DNA of 36,600 nt, taken from positions 77,682 through 114,281 of the forward strand of contig PEAK01000006.1 of the NCBI GenBank assembly GCA_002753515.1. Reading direction: 5' to 3'. Each line of letters begins with the position of its first letter. Within the stretch, counting starts at the first letter, position 1. Origin of the DNA: Magnetococcales bacterium. Lineage in GTDB: Bacteria; Pseudomonadota; Magnetococcia; Magnetococcales; UBA8363. Position numbers and translations under genes: made by a program. The notes under the pieces were generated by a model that did no database searches, was not told where the DNA came from, and saw only the letters and a list, made by a program, of their open reading frames with translations. Positions 12,001-27,000 of this stretch are shown here, piece by piece.

Positions 12001-15000
12001 TAAGCCTTGAGGATACCGTTCAACAGTCCCAACGGGGTATTTTCGATGCCAATGGCCTGGGTAAACTCCATCCCGGCAATCGGCGTCAGCATAAAATCGA
12101 CAAACGGCTTGATCGGTCCGACCATCCCCTCGATCTTTTCGGTGATCGGCAGCAGGACGTTATTCACCAACGAACCGACATCGATCCTGAGCGCATGCAG
12201 ACCAATCTGCGGCGCTGGCATCTTCTGGCCGTATTGCCAATCCCAATCCACGATCAAATCGGCCTTGAGCTTGGGCATGCCCGGGGCGTTGGGGGTATCC
12301 AAAACGGTCAGAAGATGAATGTCGGTCGTAACGGCAAACACCACGCCAAACGATTGCGTCATCGATTGCGATAGGATCTTGCTCGCCGACAACCGCCCCT
12401 TGCTGTCCCCCTTGAGGTCGATCCCCAGAACCACATCAGCGCCACTCGGTTTGACGCCGGCACCGTTCTGCCCCTCGTCAATCACCTGCGCCCGGAAAAA
12501 GAGCAGTTTTCCTTCCGCCTTGAACGGCTGTCCGTTCACCCCTTTCAAGCTGGCCTCGGCAGTGATGCGCAATTCCGGTTCGGCAGACGCTGCACCGGTA
12601 TGGGTGGCAACGTAAAAACCACTGGAGGTGCTGAGCCCAAAGCCAAAATCATAGGCCCACTTCATGTCAAAGTTAAAACCACCTTGGATATCGAGGGAAA
12701 ATCCGGGCAGGTCAAAGGCGAGGGGAATATCCAGGCCGGTTGCCACCAATGTTTGTCCCAAGGCCATGTTGAACTGGATGGCATCGGCATTGTTGGGCAG
12801 GTTACCCCCTATGATCCAAGGCGCGAGGATATGACCCTCTTTATCATACCATTCCACATCGATATCGTTGATGTTGATGGTTCCATCATGATTGGTATCC
12901 AGAAGAATATTGGCACCACCGTTACCAAACAGTTCGTACATGGATTCGCGGATGATCCCGACCGCGCCCCCTTCGGCTGAGAGCTTCTTTTTCAGATCGG
13001 CCAGCAGGTTGACCCGGATATCTTTGACGAAACCACTGACATCTTTGAGCTTATCGCCAATGATGGGTATGCTTTGCGATGTCTGCCCCCCCAATACATC
13101 CTGCACCGTCCCCAGGGAGGAGTCGATGCCATCAAGAATGCGGCTGGGGTCGTTCAGCATGCCAAGCAGACTGAATTCACCCAGGTATTGATCCATGATA
13201 TCCTGGACGTTGGGCACTTTGATGGTCAGCGACGGCACCGAAGTCACGATACCCGCAGCGCTGTTGATGAACCCGCCCAGTCCCGCCGCCGTGGTTTTGG
13301 CAGTCAGATCGCCCAGATTGAGTTCGCCACCGGAAAAATCGAGGCGAATGGGTAGATCCATACCCAGGGCACCTTCCAAACTGGTGCTGATGTTGTCGGA
13401 CAGACGCTCCTTGGTGAGGTGGAACCGGCCATCATCGGCCAACGAACCGCGCAATTGGTCCAACTTGACGGTAAAAGTGGCGTAATCTTTGGTATTGGCG
13501 TTGCCATCGCGGTCTATGGCCGCCCAACCACCGCTGACGCCAATTTTCGCCGGTCCAGCGTCGAATCCAAGCTGCAAATCTTTCCCGGTGACGCTCAAAC
13601 CCACCGTGGCATAAGTCCCCGCCGCCTGTTCCGGAGCCACCGCAACTGTCCGATAAGCCTTCACGTTGTCAAACAATTTTTGTGTTGCCGGTTTGGCCAA
13701 CGCCTCCTGTTTGCCGGCATAGAGATCAACTTTGATACCCAAATCATTGGATAAACGCGCAGCCAGGTTAACCAATGCCGTCTGCCGTTGCCCAACCAGT
13801 TGATCCGCCCCGTAAACCAGATCACGGTTATCCGCCTCATTCGCCGCATCATAAGCGGCGTTGACCACGGCACTGAGACGCCCGACCCCCGCCCCGAGTT
13901 GCGTCAATACTGTGCGAAAACTGGCCAAAATGCCCGCATAAGCCTGATCGGTGACGACACTGCTGTGATTGGCAAAGGTGACGCTGCCAAAAGAGGCCAC
14001 CGCCTCGGATTGGACACGATTGGCGTTGTAATCGTAGAGGAAAAATTCAGGAGTGGCCCCGGAAAAGCGAATCCCCGCCTCAACCTGCAATTTGGCCAAT
14101 GCCGACAGGGCAATCTTGCCCGCCGCCTCCGGATTGATCACGTCGGCCAGATTATCGACAAAATCCATGCCGGCCAAAGCGCCAGGACCGGCGATGCTCG
14201 CCAATTGTTGCAAATCCAGACTGAAACCATAGTTGTGCGCAAACACCTGACCCACATTGAGATGGATCTTCAAGGCGTCGCCATCCAGGGAGAGGGAAAA
14301 GATTTGCTCACCGGGCGGCTTGGTATTGTCGTCCTTGATACCCAGGGCGTTCTCGAAGATGGCTTCGACCTGGCTGATGCTTTGCGATGGGTTTTGTTCC
14401 GCCTGGGCGATTTTGGCCAAGGTTTGATCGACGAATGGGAATATATCGGCCAGCGAGCGGCTGACAATGGGCAATTCCACCGTGTAAAACGGCTGCCCGG
14501 ACAGCGTATCGCGCAGGGCTTCCAATCCCATGCGCGTCCCTTCGATAATGTCGGCGAAGGATAGCTTCTTGAAATCAAACGCCGCCCCCAAATCGGGCAT
14601 GATGACGACCATGTCGTTGGACTTGACCGTCCCCGCCTTGACCAGCGCCTTGATATCGGCCGGAACCATCGGGTTTTGATTGACGACCCGCAGTGTCCCG
14701 GGATGGATGGGATCCAGGACATCGATGGCGATTTCCATGTTGGGTGCCAGGGGTATATCCGCTCCGATCCCAGGATTGACCGACAAACCACGCAAATGGG
14801 CACTGGCCTCACCACTCAGGGCGAAATGGAGCGCCGAGCCCCCCACTTGATCGAAAGTAAATCGTTTGTCGTTTGGATCGTTCGACCCCGGATGGCGATC
14901 CAAGGTGATACCAGCATCGAGTTCAACATGAACGCCTGAGTTCGTCCCCCGGCCCCCAGCCGTCGCCGATAAAAACCCGAGCTGCACCCCCACCTGGAGA

Positions 15001-18000
15001 TCTTTGGCATCCAGGGCAACACCCCCGGTCAATGCAACATTACTGATGCCGAATTGATATTCATTTTGCCTTAAAGTGTACCCCTCCGACGTCACCCCAG
15101 AAGTCGAAGCATGGTCCAATGACAGGGTATGGGCATCGCGCACTCCCACCACGGTATACTTCTCCCCCCCCAATTCCAGGGTATAACCCACCAGGGTGGA
15201 ATCAAATACAACCGTACTGTCGGAAAACAAATTCTTACCCGAAACAATCGACCCCATTTTGCCCAGAACGGTACGACCGTCCAAATCGGCAAAGAAATTC
15301 AAGGTACCATCGACAAACGCCGTCACACTCCCCTGGGCACTGGTGGACAAAGTGAACGCCTCGCTCCCCAAATCCAGGTTCAGGGGCATATCCACCGGGG
15401 TGAACTCTTCGTGAAAATGCAAGGGGACTTCAAAGGTACGCTGTACCGGATCGAACACGATCTGCATACCGTACGGCAACACTCCGGACCGGTTCACCGC
15501 ATCCATGAATTCCTGCAACGTGGTTATTTGCACCAACGGCTGATGCACTACCGCTTTAAGGTCAACACCAGCAACGGGTGCCCCTTTAAGAACAAGAATT
15601 TTGGAGCTTTGCACCGAATCGATGCCATAGGTGCCGAGCAACCGATCAACACCGTTCACAGTTTGATAGAGGCTGACCTCCTGATCCTTGCACAGAACAG
15701 AACTGAAACCGCCGAACGGGTTGATCAGGCCCATGACCGACTTGCCGTTGACCGTCATTTTGGCCACGGTAGCGGAAGTGAAACTCAATAAATCGACCCG
15801 TGGTTTATTGAAATCAATCTTGTCGTAAACGTTTTGTTTGAAGCCTTCGCTGAATTGCAACAATTGGTCGAGACCCGATTCGACAAACGGCAGGGTGGCC
15901 GCCAACCGACCGTCGTTGCGGATGGATTCCAGGGAATCGACGAAATCGGGAAACATCAGGATGAGATCCACCACCGACATTTTGCTGAAATCGCCGATCT
16001 GGTCGAAATGTTCCGTTGTCAGCTTGACGCTGCCGGAAAAGGGATTGCCGTTGAAATGGATTGCCGGCACCTTGCCCGCCGCCAGATCCAGGCTACCCAA
16101 TTGGGCATAGACGGGTAGATTGACCGCCAAGCTGTCGGTGGTTTGTTTGAAGCTCAAGCCCGAAGCACTCTGTTGCACACTACCGGCAATGGTGAGCAAC
16201 AAACTACCCGTCTGGCGCGCCCGATCACCCAGACTGACCGCCAAAGGTCCCAATGCCGCCGTAACATCAATATCATTCACCGCCGCTTTCGCGGCAACAT
16301 TCAGGCGATCCAGATAAAAATGACTCGTCCCCTTGGACCAGTCGATGGCCAGACGGAAGGCGACATCCATATCGACCGCCACATTGACATCAATTGAGGC
16401 ATCAAGGGAGAGGCCAATGGCTGCGGCATCCTCGCCAAAGCGAAGCGTCGTGGTATTGCTCAAGGTAAACTGATCGGCAAAGGCAATCTCCAAACCGGTC
16501 GAACCCATGACCAGCTTCAAAGCGTCTTTGGCCACCCCCAATTCAGGGAGCCAATTATTTTGAAGATAAGACAGCAATCCCTTCAAAGTCGGCTGACCCA
16601 CGGAACCATAGACCGGTACCGGCAGGTTGGTGAAACCATCCTGGAGATAGCGTTGGACGTAATCGCCAATCTTCAACAATTTGTCGGCACCGATGATTTG
16701 CGACAGCGACGTACCCAGGATAGGTAATTCCCTGGCCATGAGATGGTTGTTGGTGGGATTGCCGCCATCGTCATACTGCGGGGTGATGGCGGCCTTGAGA
16801 TCGCTGATGGCACCACTCACCGTCGCCACCGCCGACCCCAGTTTGTCGATCACCAGGGCATCCAACGCCCCCACATCCATCTTTGGTGGCAAATACGTCG
16901 CATCAAAGTTCATGGCGAGCGTCGTACCACCCACCACCATGGTTTGGCTCACCCCCCGCCCGAGGGTGTTGGCCAGGAGCGTAACCTGGCCGGTCATGGA
17001 AACCACCGGAGTGGCGACGATACAATCCGCAACACCCTGAATGGCATAGCCGGTCTTGCCGTTGGCGTTACTGCCCAAAAGGAGCGCCAAAGAGCCGCCA
17101 GACAACGACGCCCCCACCCCATTGACGCCGACAAAGGCCGTTAACCCACTGGCAAAAACCCGAATTTGCGTGCGATTATCGATGACGGCACGATCAATAT
17201 TGAAATGACCCGACAGGGTGGCAAGCCCCAGGACATCCAAATCCGCCGCACCGGTAAGGGTTAACTTGCCGCTGGCATCGAACGCCGCGCTCATCGACCC
17301 CGATAATGCCAAGCCATCCACACCCGTCAACGCCACGGTGCCGCTCACCTGACCCGAACGGCTGCCATCGGGTTTGATGACCAGCGTGCCCGTCACCTGA
17401 TTGAGTGCCAAACCAATGCCATTGACCGCCAAACCCAGGTGGGCATCGTTGGCGTGGATGGTCCATTGCGTCCCACTGGCTTGCTTGTCCAGCGTCAGGT
17501 CGAAATCCCCCCCCAATACCGCCTCGCCCAGGAGCAATTCGCCGCTCACCGGAAGATGAATCACCCCAACCGCCTGATTCAGGAGCAACGCCTTCCCCTG
17601 ATCCACCGTCACCTTGCGCACGTTTTGCGACCAATTGATCACTGGCGCCGTTGATGCCGGGATAATTCCCGTCACCGAACTTATGGTTTCGTTGATCTCG
17701 ATTCCGGCATGCTGCAACTGGCCGATCGTGTAGCCGGCGATGCTCGCCCCGCCCATATCGCCTATGGTTGCCAGCCAACGCCGCCCACTGCCGCCAACTT
17801 CGGTACTAATCACCGAAAGCAGGTTGACATCTTTGAGCGATGCCCCCAAAGCGCTGGTACCCACATTCAAGTCCGCCGTGACGTGGCCACCACCGATGGT
17901 CAACTGGTTGACCTTGACCGTCGTCCCATCCGACAAGGTCATGGTTTGGTTATTATCCATTTGCAGGAATAATTGCCCGGTGACCGTCAGGGTGTTGGCA

Positions 18001-21000
18001 ATGGACGCGGTCATGTTGCCCCTGAGACGCGCCTCATCCTTGACCATGTCCACTTCATAACGACCCGTGGCGGTGCCGACGCTCTCTTTCAGGTCGCTGC
18101 CCCAATGGTTCAAGGTAATTTGCAACTTGTCGGTTTGCAGACTGACGGCACCGCTCCCCACCTGGAACCCGACATTGCCCTCCGCCTGCACCGCATACGC
18201 CGAGCCGATCCCCACCTGATTGCGCAACAAAATAGCCCCGTTACCATTGGACAGGGACGCGGCCATCCCGCCAGCGTTCAAGTTGCCAGAAACCCCCTGT
18301 AAGCCAATGCGCACATCGGTGGTGTCAATCCCCGAAACCTGGTGTTGCACCGCCACCACCGCCAAACTGCCCGCGAGCGTCCCCAAATTTTCGATGGTGA
18401 TGTTGCCCTGGGTGATCACCAACTGTTGCATGCGGGTACCATCGGTAAAGGTGACCTTTTGCTGCGGTGTCGTAAGCCCGGTCGTGACATTGATATCGAC
18501 GGCGCGCCCCAGGGTGTTGATCGCCAGCGTCCCGGTCGCACTCATCGATACCGCCGAACCAAACCCATGCAGCGACGTTGCCCCAGAACCATATAACGCA
18601 TAACCGCTGGCGTTGTCCGCACCACGGGACAAGACCAATCCGATGCTGCCCTGGCTCAAGGCCACCCCAGCCGCCTGCGAACCAATCGCGCCGCTGACAC
18701 CGGAGGCTCCGATCAATAAATATTCCGGGGGTTGTTCCACGGTGCGCGACATCCCGGCAACCAACGTGGGAATCGCCGTCGGGGAAACAACGTAATAGAG
18801 ACCCGCCTGGGTGCTATCGGCAACGACAGTCACTCCCGGACCAAGCAATCCCGTCACCGCATCGGCCAGGAGAAGACGCTGCGCCTCTGGCAACTGCCCC
18901 GTCATATCGAGTGTGGTTGACCAATCCTGCTCCCCCGCCTTCTTCAGGCGGACGACATCGCCGATTTGGCCGTCCGCCAAACGCAAATCCAAGGTTTCCA
19001 CCGTGGAAAAGCCCAGAGTTGCGACATTCTTGCCCGCCAATTCCCCTTTGAAAGCGACTTCCCAACCGCCGTTAATAGCTGTTAACGTCACATTGCCACG
19101 CCCAATCCCCGCCAATCCTTCGATGGCCTGCTGCACGATTGCCATGCCACTGTTGGCCTTAAGCGGGGCGGTACCCTGACCATCGTAATTCAGGGCAAAC
19201 ATCCCAGAGGCGGGAATCAGCAACCTTTGCACTTCTGAAGTCGTGCTGCCCGTCGCCACCTTGGTCACGGTTGACTGCGGTGCCGCCAATGGAGTAACCG
19301 TTGCCGTCATCACCGGGATATTTTTGCCCAACGCCGCACCGGTAAAGGTCACCAACCATTGGTTTTTAGCACTATCAAAGCTGACCAAGGCATCCCCATC
19401 AAAACTGGCATAGGTTGACCCCGCAGCACTCTTTGCATTCAGGATCCCCTGACGCACCGTTGCCGCATCGGCGTGAAAATTAATTTCGTTACTTTTAAAT
19501 GTATGACCATCCAGGGAAAATTCCACATGGAACGTACCCAAAACATTCGCCGGATAGCCGTCGATCGATTGCACGGTCCCGGTCGCCACAGTACTGGCCG
19601 TCGCGGCATTGCCGTTGGGGGTCAGAGTCGTACCGATTGCATCGACACCACTGTTCACAACCGACAACACACCCCAATTTTTCGCCAACGCCACCGAGTT
19701 GAACTGAATGGTATACCCCTGGGCCGACGTCGGGGTGGAGGCATGGTTGATGACGGTGACATTGCCCACACCGACGATCTTTTCCAAAGCCTCACGGATC
19801 CGGTTGAATTGCGTCGCTTGGATCCCGGTATATTTGGCACTGGCCGTGACATTACTGTTGGCAAACTTGAAGACCAAGCTGTTGGAATCCCTGGAAACCG
19901 TCTTCGGCGGCTGGATCACCAGGGAATAGGAAGCCGACGTGTCCGCCGCTTTTCCTTGCGTCACCACCCTGGTATAGCCCCAGTCGGTCGCGGTAGCCGG
20001 ATCCACCGGTTCGTTCAACGTCGGCAGAACGACATCACCACCCGCCAACGCACCGACAAATTCAAAATCAAAGCCTTGGGCACGCGTCCCAGACACCAAG
20101 ACATTGCCATTGCCGTAGAGCGTTTGCAGCCCCGACTGCATGAGCGCCGCCAGTTGGGCATCGGTCTTACCCGTGGAATCGACCGTGACCGTTGTCCCCC
20201 CCACGGTCACGCCATACACCCCTTCACGAAAACGCAATCCATCCTGGCTGGCCGCCGACCAATGCAACCGGGTATTGCTTTTGCCGCCCCCCTCCACCGT
20301 GGTCGTCACCGTCCCCATCGCCGCGACCATAGCCTTGGCAACCACAATATCGGGGGTGATGATCGGGGCCGCCTGTTTGGTCACCGCGAACTGACCCGTC
20401 AACGAGGCGAAACCATCCAATCCCAGCGTCAACGCACCCGCCAGTTGAAAATTACCTTGGCCGTCAAAGCGGGTCGCCAACGTGCCGTTGACCGTCAAAC
20501 CATCCACCCCGGTCACTTCCGCCGTACCCAAGACGCTGCCGCTCCTCTGCCCTTGCGGACCGAGAACGAGGGTGCCGGAACCATTCTTGACCGCAACCGT
20601 TGCGCCACTCGCCGTCAACGAGGCATACGCCTGATTGGCCTGCACCACCCAGGTGCGACTGCCATCGCCCGCCTGTTGCAATTCAAGGTCAAATATCCCA
20701 CCCAATTCCGCCGGGCTGAACAACAACGAACCGGCCAAATTGACGTGAAACACCGGTCCACCCGCCGCCAACGTCACCGACTGGGTTTTGTTAATCGAAA
20801 TTACGGAATTTTGATTGTCGCCAGCACCATTCCAATCGATGACCGGACCGTTGGTCCCCAACGGATCCCCTTGCAGCCCCAACTGACGATTGACCTCCAA
20901 GGTGGCGCTGGTAATCTTGGCCTGCAACGTCGATTGCAACGTCATGCCGCCGATCACGGCTTCACTGGTCAACCAACGCCGGGTGCCACCGTTCAACTCT

Positions 21001-24000
21001 GTGGCCACCACCAGGGCTATGTTGGTATCGCGCAATGCGGCACCAACCTCGGCAGTACCCACCATGGCGCTCAAGCCGGCGCCACCAAAAATAAACTGGT
21101 CGGTGTTGACGACGCTGCCATCGGTCAACCGCACCGCCTGGTTGCGTTTGGATTCGATGAACATGTCGCCATCAATCTGCAACACATCCCCGACGCTCGC
21201 ATGCATGCTGCCGTACAATCTGGTTTCATTGTCCACCAGATTCAGTGCATAGCGGCCACTAGCCGTCGCAACGCTGGTCTGGACATCACCCCCCCAACGG
21301 TTGTAGGCCAAAGTCAAACGATCGGCGGTCAACGTCACACCAGGGATTCCGGCAATCGTGACATCCCCTTGCGCCGCCACCGCATATTTTTTGCTCGTTG
21401 TCCCACCCGTCTGCGAGTTTTGCAACACAATGCCGCCCGAGCCTTGGCTCAACGTCACGCCAATCCCCCCCGGGGTCAGATTGCCCGACAAGGAGTCAAT
21501 ACCGATACTCAAATCAGTCACCGTAGTCCCACCCTGCACCTGGGTGGTGGTGATCAGCTTGAGGCGACCCGTCAACTGCCCCAAATCGGCAATGCTGATG
21601 GTGCCCGAGTTGATGGTCACCTCCTTGCGATCCACGCCATCGGTAAAGGTCACCTGACGTGCTGGCGTGGTCAAACCGGTTGTGACGGAAATATCAACGG
21701 CACGCCCCAAGGTGTTGATCTGCAACACGGCATCGGCGGTCAAAGTGACCGCGCCATCAAAGCCGTAGAGACCCGCCACCCCCGAGGCATACAGTGCATA
21801 ACCCGGTTTGGCGGCAATCCCACCGACGACTGGTGGCGTATCGCGTGACACCACCAACCCCACCGAGCCATGCGCCAAACTCACCCCCGCCGCCGCAGTA
21901 CCTACCGTGGCATTGACTTCCGCCGCGCCGATCAGTAGATAATTCGCAGGTTGTTCCACAGCCCGCGACAAGCCCAGGGTCAACGAAGGCAGGGATTGCC
22001 CCGTCAAGGCCCCCGTCCCCAGCAGATAAAATTGCCCTGCCGTTACCCCGGCCACCACCGAAATATTGTGGCGTCCAATCCCCGGTAGGGTTTGCAGGGT
22101 GGTTTCCAATAGTGCGCGTATTTCCTCGTTGGATTTGCCGGTCACCGTCAGTGTGTGGCTCCAATCGTTGGCACCCGTCTTTTTGATGCGCAACACATCG
22201 GCAGCCAAACCATCGGCATCCAGGCGAATATCCATGGTTTGCAACGCCAATACCTGCAAGGAAGCGACATCCCGCCCCGCCAAAGCACCCTGGAACGTTA
22301 CATCCCAACCACCTCCCGCATGGGGCACCACCCGTACATTGCCCACACCAATGCCCTGCATGGATTCCAGAGTTGTTTGCAGAGTGGAAGCCGTCAAACC
22401 ACTGGAGGACAAAGGAACACTCTGGGCAGTACCGTAGACCAGGGCAAACGCCCCCGTAGTCTCCGTCAGGGTAATCGACTGGGTTTCCGAAGTAGTGGCA
22501 CCGATCTGAACCTGCGTCCATTGAGCGTTGGGGGCCGCCACGGGTGACACAACCCGGTTGAACAACGAAACATCCTGGCCCAACGCCGCACCGGCAAAGC
22601 TGACCAGATAACGACCTGCGGCATCCAAAGTAACGCCAACCGTGGCTCCGGTTGTGGAAAACACCTTGCCATCGGCACCCTTGGCTGCGGACAAGGCCGC
22701 CTGGAGTGTCGCCGCATCGGCATGAAAATCAATGGCATTCGTGGTATAGGTTCCAGCACCGGATACCGTCCCCGCAACCAGTGTCGCCAACGAACCCGTG
22801 GGGGCATGGGTCGGTGTCACCAGCCGTATCATCTGGGGAATCACCTGGCCCAACGCCGCACCGGCAAACGTCACCCGCCATTTGTCAAGCCGGGTATCCA
22901 CCGCCACCGCAACCGTTGCCCCCGTTGCCGCAAAACTGGCACCGGAACTTGTGGTCGCCGCCAACAAGGCACCCTGGAGCGTCGCCGCACCCGCAGAAAA
23001 ATCAATCGCACCCGTCGTGTAGGTAGCGTTGTTGTACTTGAAAGAAAGTTTGAACGTGCCCGCCACATTGGCGGCAAAGCGATCCACCAGATGCACGGCA
23101 CCGGTCGCCGCACTCACGGCAACGCCATCCAGGGACACCGGATTCAGCAAATATTGAATGCTCGCCGTCGCCCCGGAATTGACGACCGTCAACGCCCCCA
23201 AAGCCAGGACTTGGTCTTTGATCGAATCGGCAAAAGTGATCGAATAGAGTTGATCGTTGCTCGGCGAAACCAACTGTTTGACGGTGATGGTGTCGGACTT
23301 GACCATCTTCACCACGCTACCGCTCGCATAGGCGGTGGTGGTGCTGGCCCCGGAAGGCAATATTTTGGCCAAAGCCTCAAAGATTTGCCGCGCTTGCGTC
23401 TCCTGGGCATTGGTAAACTTGCCCGTGGCACTCTTCAATCCTTTGGCAAACGCAAAGGTAAAGCCATCAGAATTGTTCGTTCCACCCGACGGCACCTTGA
23501 TCTCAAAGTTGTATTGCGTCGATAAACCTTGGGCAACCGCCTGGGTTTCAACCACCGTACCGCCACTCGTCGCCACTTTTAACGACGGATCCTCGGGCAA
23601 ACGCATGTAAAGCCCACTGCCCCCCGGCTGGCTGTCGGCAACAATTGATTGCCCCGCCAACGCACCCCCAAAATCAAAGGTGTAACCCAAGGCACGGCTG
23701 CCGCTGACCGTCACTGTGCCGCTGCCAAACAGCGTTGTTAAAGCTTGCTGCAACACCCCGGCAAACCCGGCATCGGACAACTTGACACCGCCACTGCTCA
23801 AGGTACTGGCAGCAACCGTCTCGCCCCCGTAGGTAAAGCTGTAGCTCCCCTCGCGAAACACGCCATTACTGTATGCAGTCAGTTTGAGTTTACTGTTAAC
23901 TTTGACATTATAATCGAAACTTAAAGAATAGCTGCCCACAGTCCCCTGGGGCAACGAATCCATCACCTCGACCGTACCACTCGACGCCGTCGCCGACTTG

Positions 24001-27000
24001 AATATCGCCACCTGACCCCAGTTGGTCGTATTGGCCGGATCATCCGGTTGGCTCATGGTCAGGCCCGTCACCGCCGTCCCCGCCAATCCCCCGGTTATAT
24101 CCATGCTAAACCCGGTCAAACGGGTCCCGGTCACCAACACGTTGCCCGAGCCCAACAACAGTTGCAGCGCCGTTTGTAGCTTACTGCGCCATTGGGCATC
24201 ATCCGTACCAGAAAGGGTCACCGTCGCCGTAGCCTGGCCATAGCCAAATACATAGGCCCCCTCACGCACCCGCATCCCATCAGCACTCACCACACGCAAT
24301 GAGTAAAGACTGTCGCTCTTGATGCCGCCCTGTTGCGCCTCGCTGACACTCCCCGCAGTTCCAGCACTCACGACCCGGGTTACTATATCGGGATTAACGA
24401 CCACCGGGGCAAATTTTTGCACGGCAAACTGGCCATGCAACGTGGCATAGTTGTCCACCGAAATGGCCACCGCCCCTGCCAGTTCCATATTGCCCAAACT
24501 GTCAAAACGGGTCGCAAAGGTGCCGGTCACCACCAAACCATCCACCCCGGTCACCGATGCCGTGCCAACCAACTGCCCGCTGCGCTTCTCCCCACCCCAA
24601 ACGTTAGCCTCGTTATCCCTGCCAAAATAAAGATCCCCTGACCCGTGGCTCAGCCCCACTTTGGCACCATTGGCCTCCAAGGAACAATCGACATCGCTCG
24701 CCACCAGATGCCACGCCCGACTCCCCCCATCCGACGATTGTTCCAACGAAACGTTAAACGCCCCACTCACCTTCGCCGGTCCAACGTTTAAAGCGCCATC
24801 GACAAACAATTGAAACACCCGCCCACCATCCGCCAACGTTACGGATCGGTCGGGGGATAGGGCAACGGCAGCACTCACATCGTCAGCGACACCGTTCCAA
24901 TCGACGACCGGATCACTCCCCCCCAGCAGCAACGCCCCATTGACCAACTGGGTGTTGACATCCAGACGTGCTTGGTGAATATCCGCGAGGGCATACCCCT
25001 GGATGGTCGCCCCACCCATATTCGCCTTGCTGGTGAGCCAACGCCTTTGGCTGCCATTGATTTCGCTGGTGAGAACCACGGCGATATCCACATCCGTCAG
25101 CGATGCCCCCACCGTGGCATTGCCCACCGCCGCACTGATCCCCGCGCCGCCAAAGATCAGTTGATCAACCGCTATCGCTGCATGATCGGACAAAACAACC
25201 GATTGGTTGGTTCGGCTTTCGATGAACATGTCGCCATCAACCGCCAACACCCCGGCGATATCCGCCTTCATGATGCCGCGAATCCGGGTTTCGTTGTCGA
25301 TCAGATTGACAACGTACTGACCGCTGCCGGTGGCAACCACCCTGTTCTCAATCGCCGCTCCCATGCGGTTGTAAGCCACCTGCATTTTATCTGCGGTCAA
25401 GGTGATGCCGTTGATCCCGGTCAACGCCAAACTCCCTTCCGCTTGCACGGCATATGTCCCCGCCTGGGCACCGACCTTTTTGAGCAAAACGGCACCGTTG
25501 CCCTGGCTCAACTGCGCCCCGATCCCCCCCGGCGTCAGTTGACCCTGCAAGTTGGCCATGCCGATCTGAAGATCCAACACCGTCTGATTGTTAATGGTTT
25601 GGCTAGCGCTCTTGATCGCCAACGACCCCGACAACGATCCCAATCCATCCACCGTCACGGTACCACTGGAGATCACAACCTCCTTGAGGTCGCGGCCATC
25701 GGCAAAGTCAATCGCTACCGTTGCCCCACCAACGACAATGTTTTGTGCAACCGCTACCCCCAGAGTATTGATGCGCACGCTCGCCGTCGCCGTCAACGCC
25801 ACCCCGGCAAACCCGGAGAGAGCCGCCGCACCATCAGCCACCAACGCATAACCATTCTGTCCGGCGGGATTTTTCGTCAACAGCAGACCTAAATTACCAT
25901 TAGCCACCCCTACGCCCGCCCCGCCTGCACCAAAGTTGGCGTTTATATTATGCAACCCCACCAGCAGGCTGGTATCGCCAGTCTTCTGCACTGCAAAATC
26001 ACCGCTGACCTGGCCAAAACCATCGATCCCCAGCGTCACCCCCGTACCCGTCACCAAGAGATCGTTACCACCGAACTGGGCACTCAAGGTTCCACTCATG
26101 CTCAAGCCGGCAATGCCACTCAAAAGGGCATCACCCGCGATCGACCCCGTCTTGGCAGTATTGGAAACGTACAGGTGACCCTGACCATTGGCGATGGCAA
26201 CCTCACTCCCCCCGGCAGTCACCTTGACCGTCACCCCGCTGGCACTCACATCCCAGGTGCGATTACCCGCCTGGTCCCTGTCAAGGATCACGGTGAATTG
26301 ACCACCCAGTGTCGCCGGCCCCATCTGCAAGGAACCGGAGATGGGAAGCTCATAGCGCCGATCCACCAGGTTGATCACCGCCTGCTTACCTGCGTCAACT
26401 GCACTTAACGTAAGTGTACGAGCTTGGTTGCCACCCCAATCGATGACCGCCGTACCCGCCGTTTCGATCAGGTTGCCCGCCTGGTCGATGGCCTGGTTGA
26501 TCTTGAGGGCGGCACTCGACAAATCAGCCAACTGGTACCCCGCCAACGAGGCACTCCCCAGATTACCCATCGTCGTCAACCAACGTTTCGTGGCATCGGC
26601 ATGACCCGTCGATAACACCATGGCCAGATCAACACCACCCAGACTGGCCAGGGGGCTGCCCCCACCATAGCCAATCGTCGCCGACAAACCCGAACCACCG
26701 ATGATCAATTGATCCAAAAAGGTCGTCGAATTATCCGACAACTTGGAGGCAACGTTCAGGTCGCTTTCGATGAAGATGTCGCCGCTCACCGTCAAACCCG
26801 CCACCGAAGCCGTCGCCGTGCCACGCAACCGGGTTTCGTTATCAATCAAATTGACCGTGTAATCGCCCGCCCCGGTGGCAACCGATTGATTGACCACCGC
26901 CGCGCCCAAACGATTGTAGGCGACACGCATGTTCGTGGCCGTGAGCGAAACCCCCGCCACCCCGGTCAACGCCACATCGCCATCCACCTGTACCGCATAG

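Noticed and set aside
19473-21848. Plus-strand open frame of 791 codons
   Set aside because: It is antisense to modules M5 and M6 and reads as an Arg/His/Gln/Pro-rich sequence without domain-like patterns; it results from the codon bias of the minus-strand gene.
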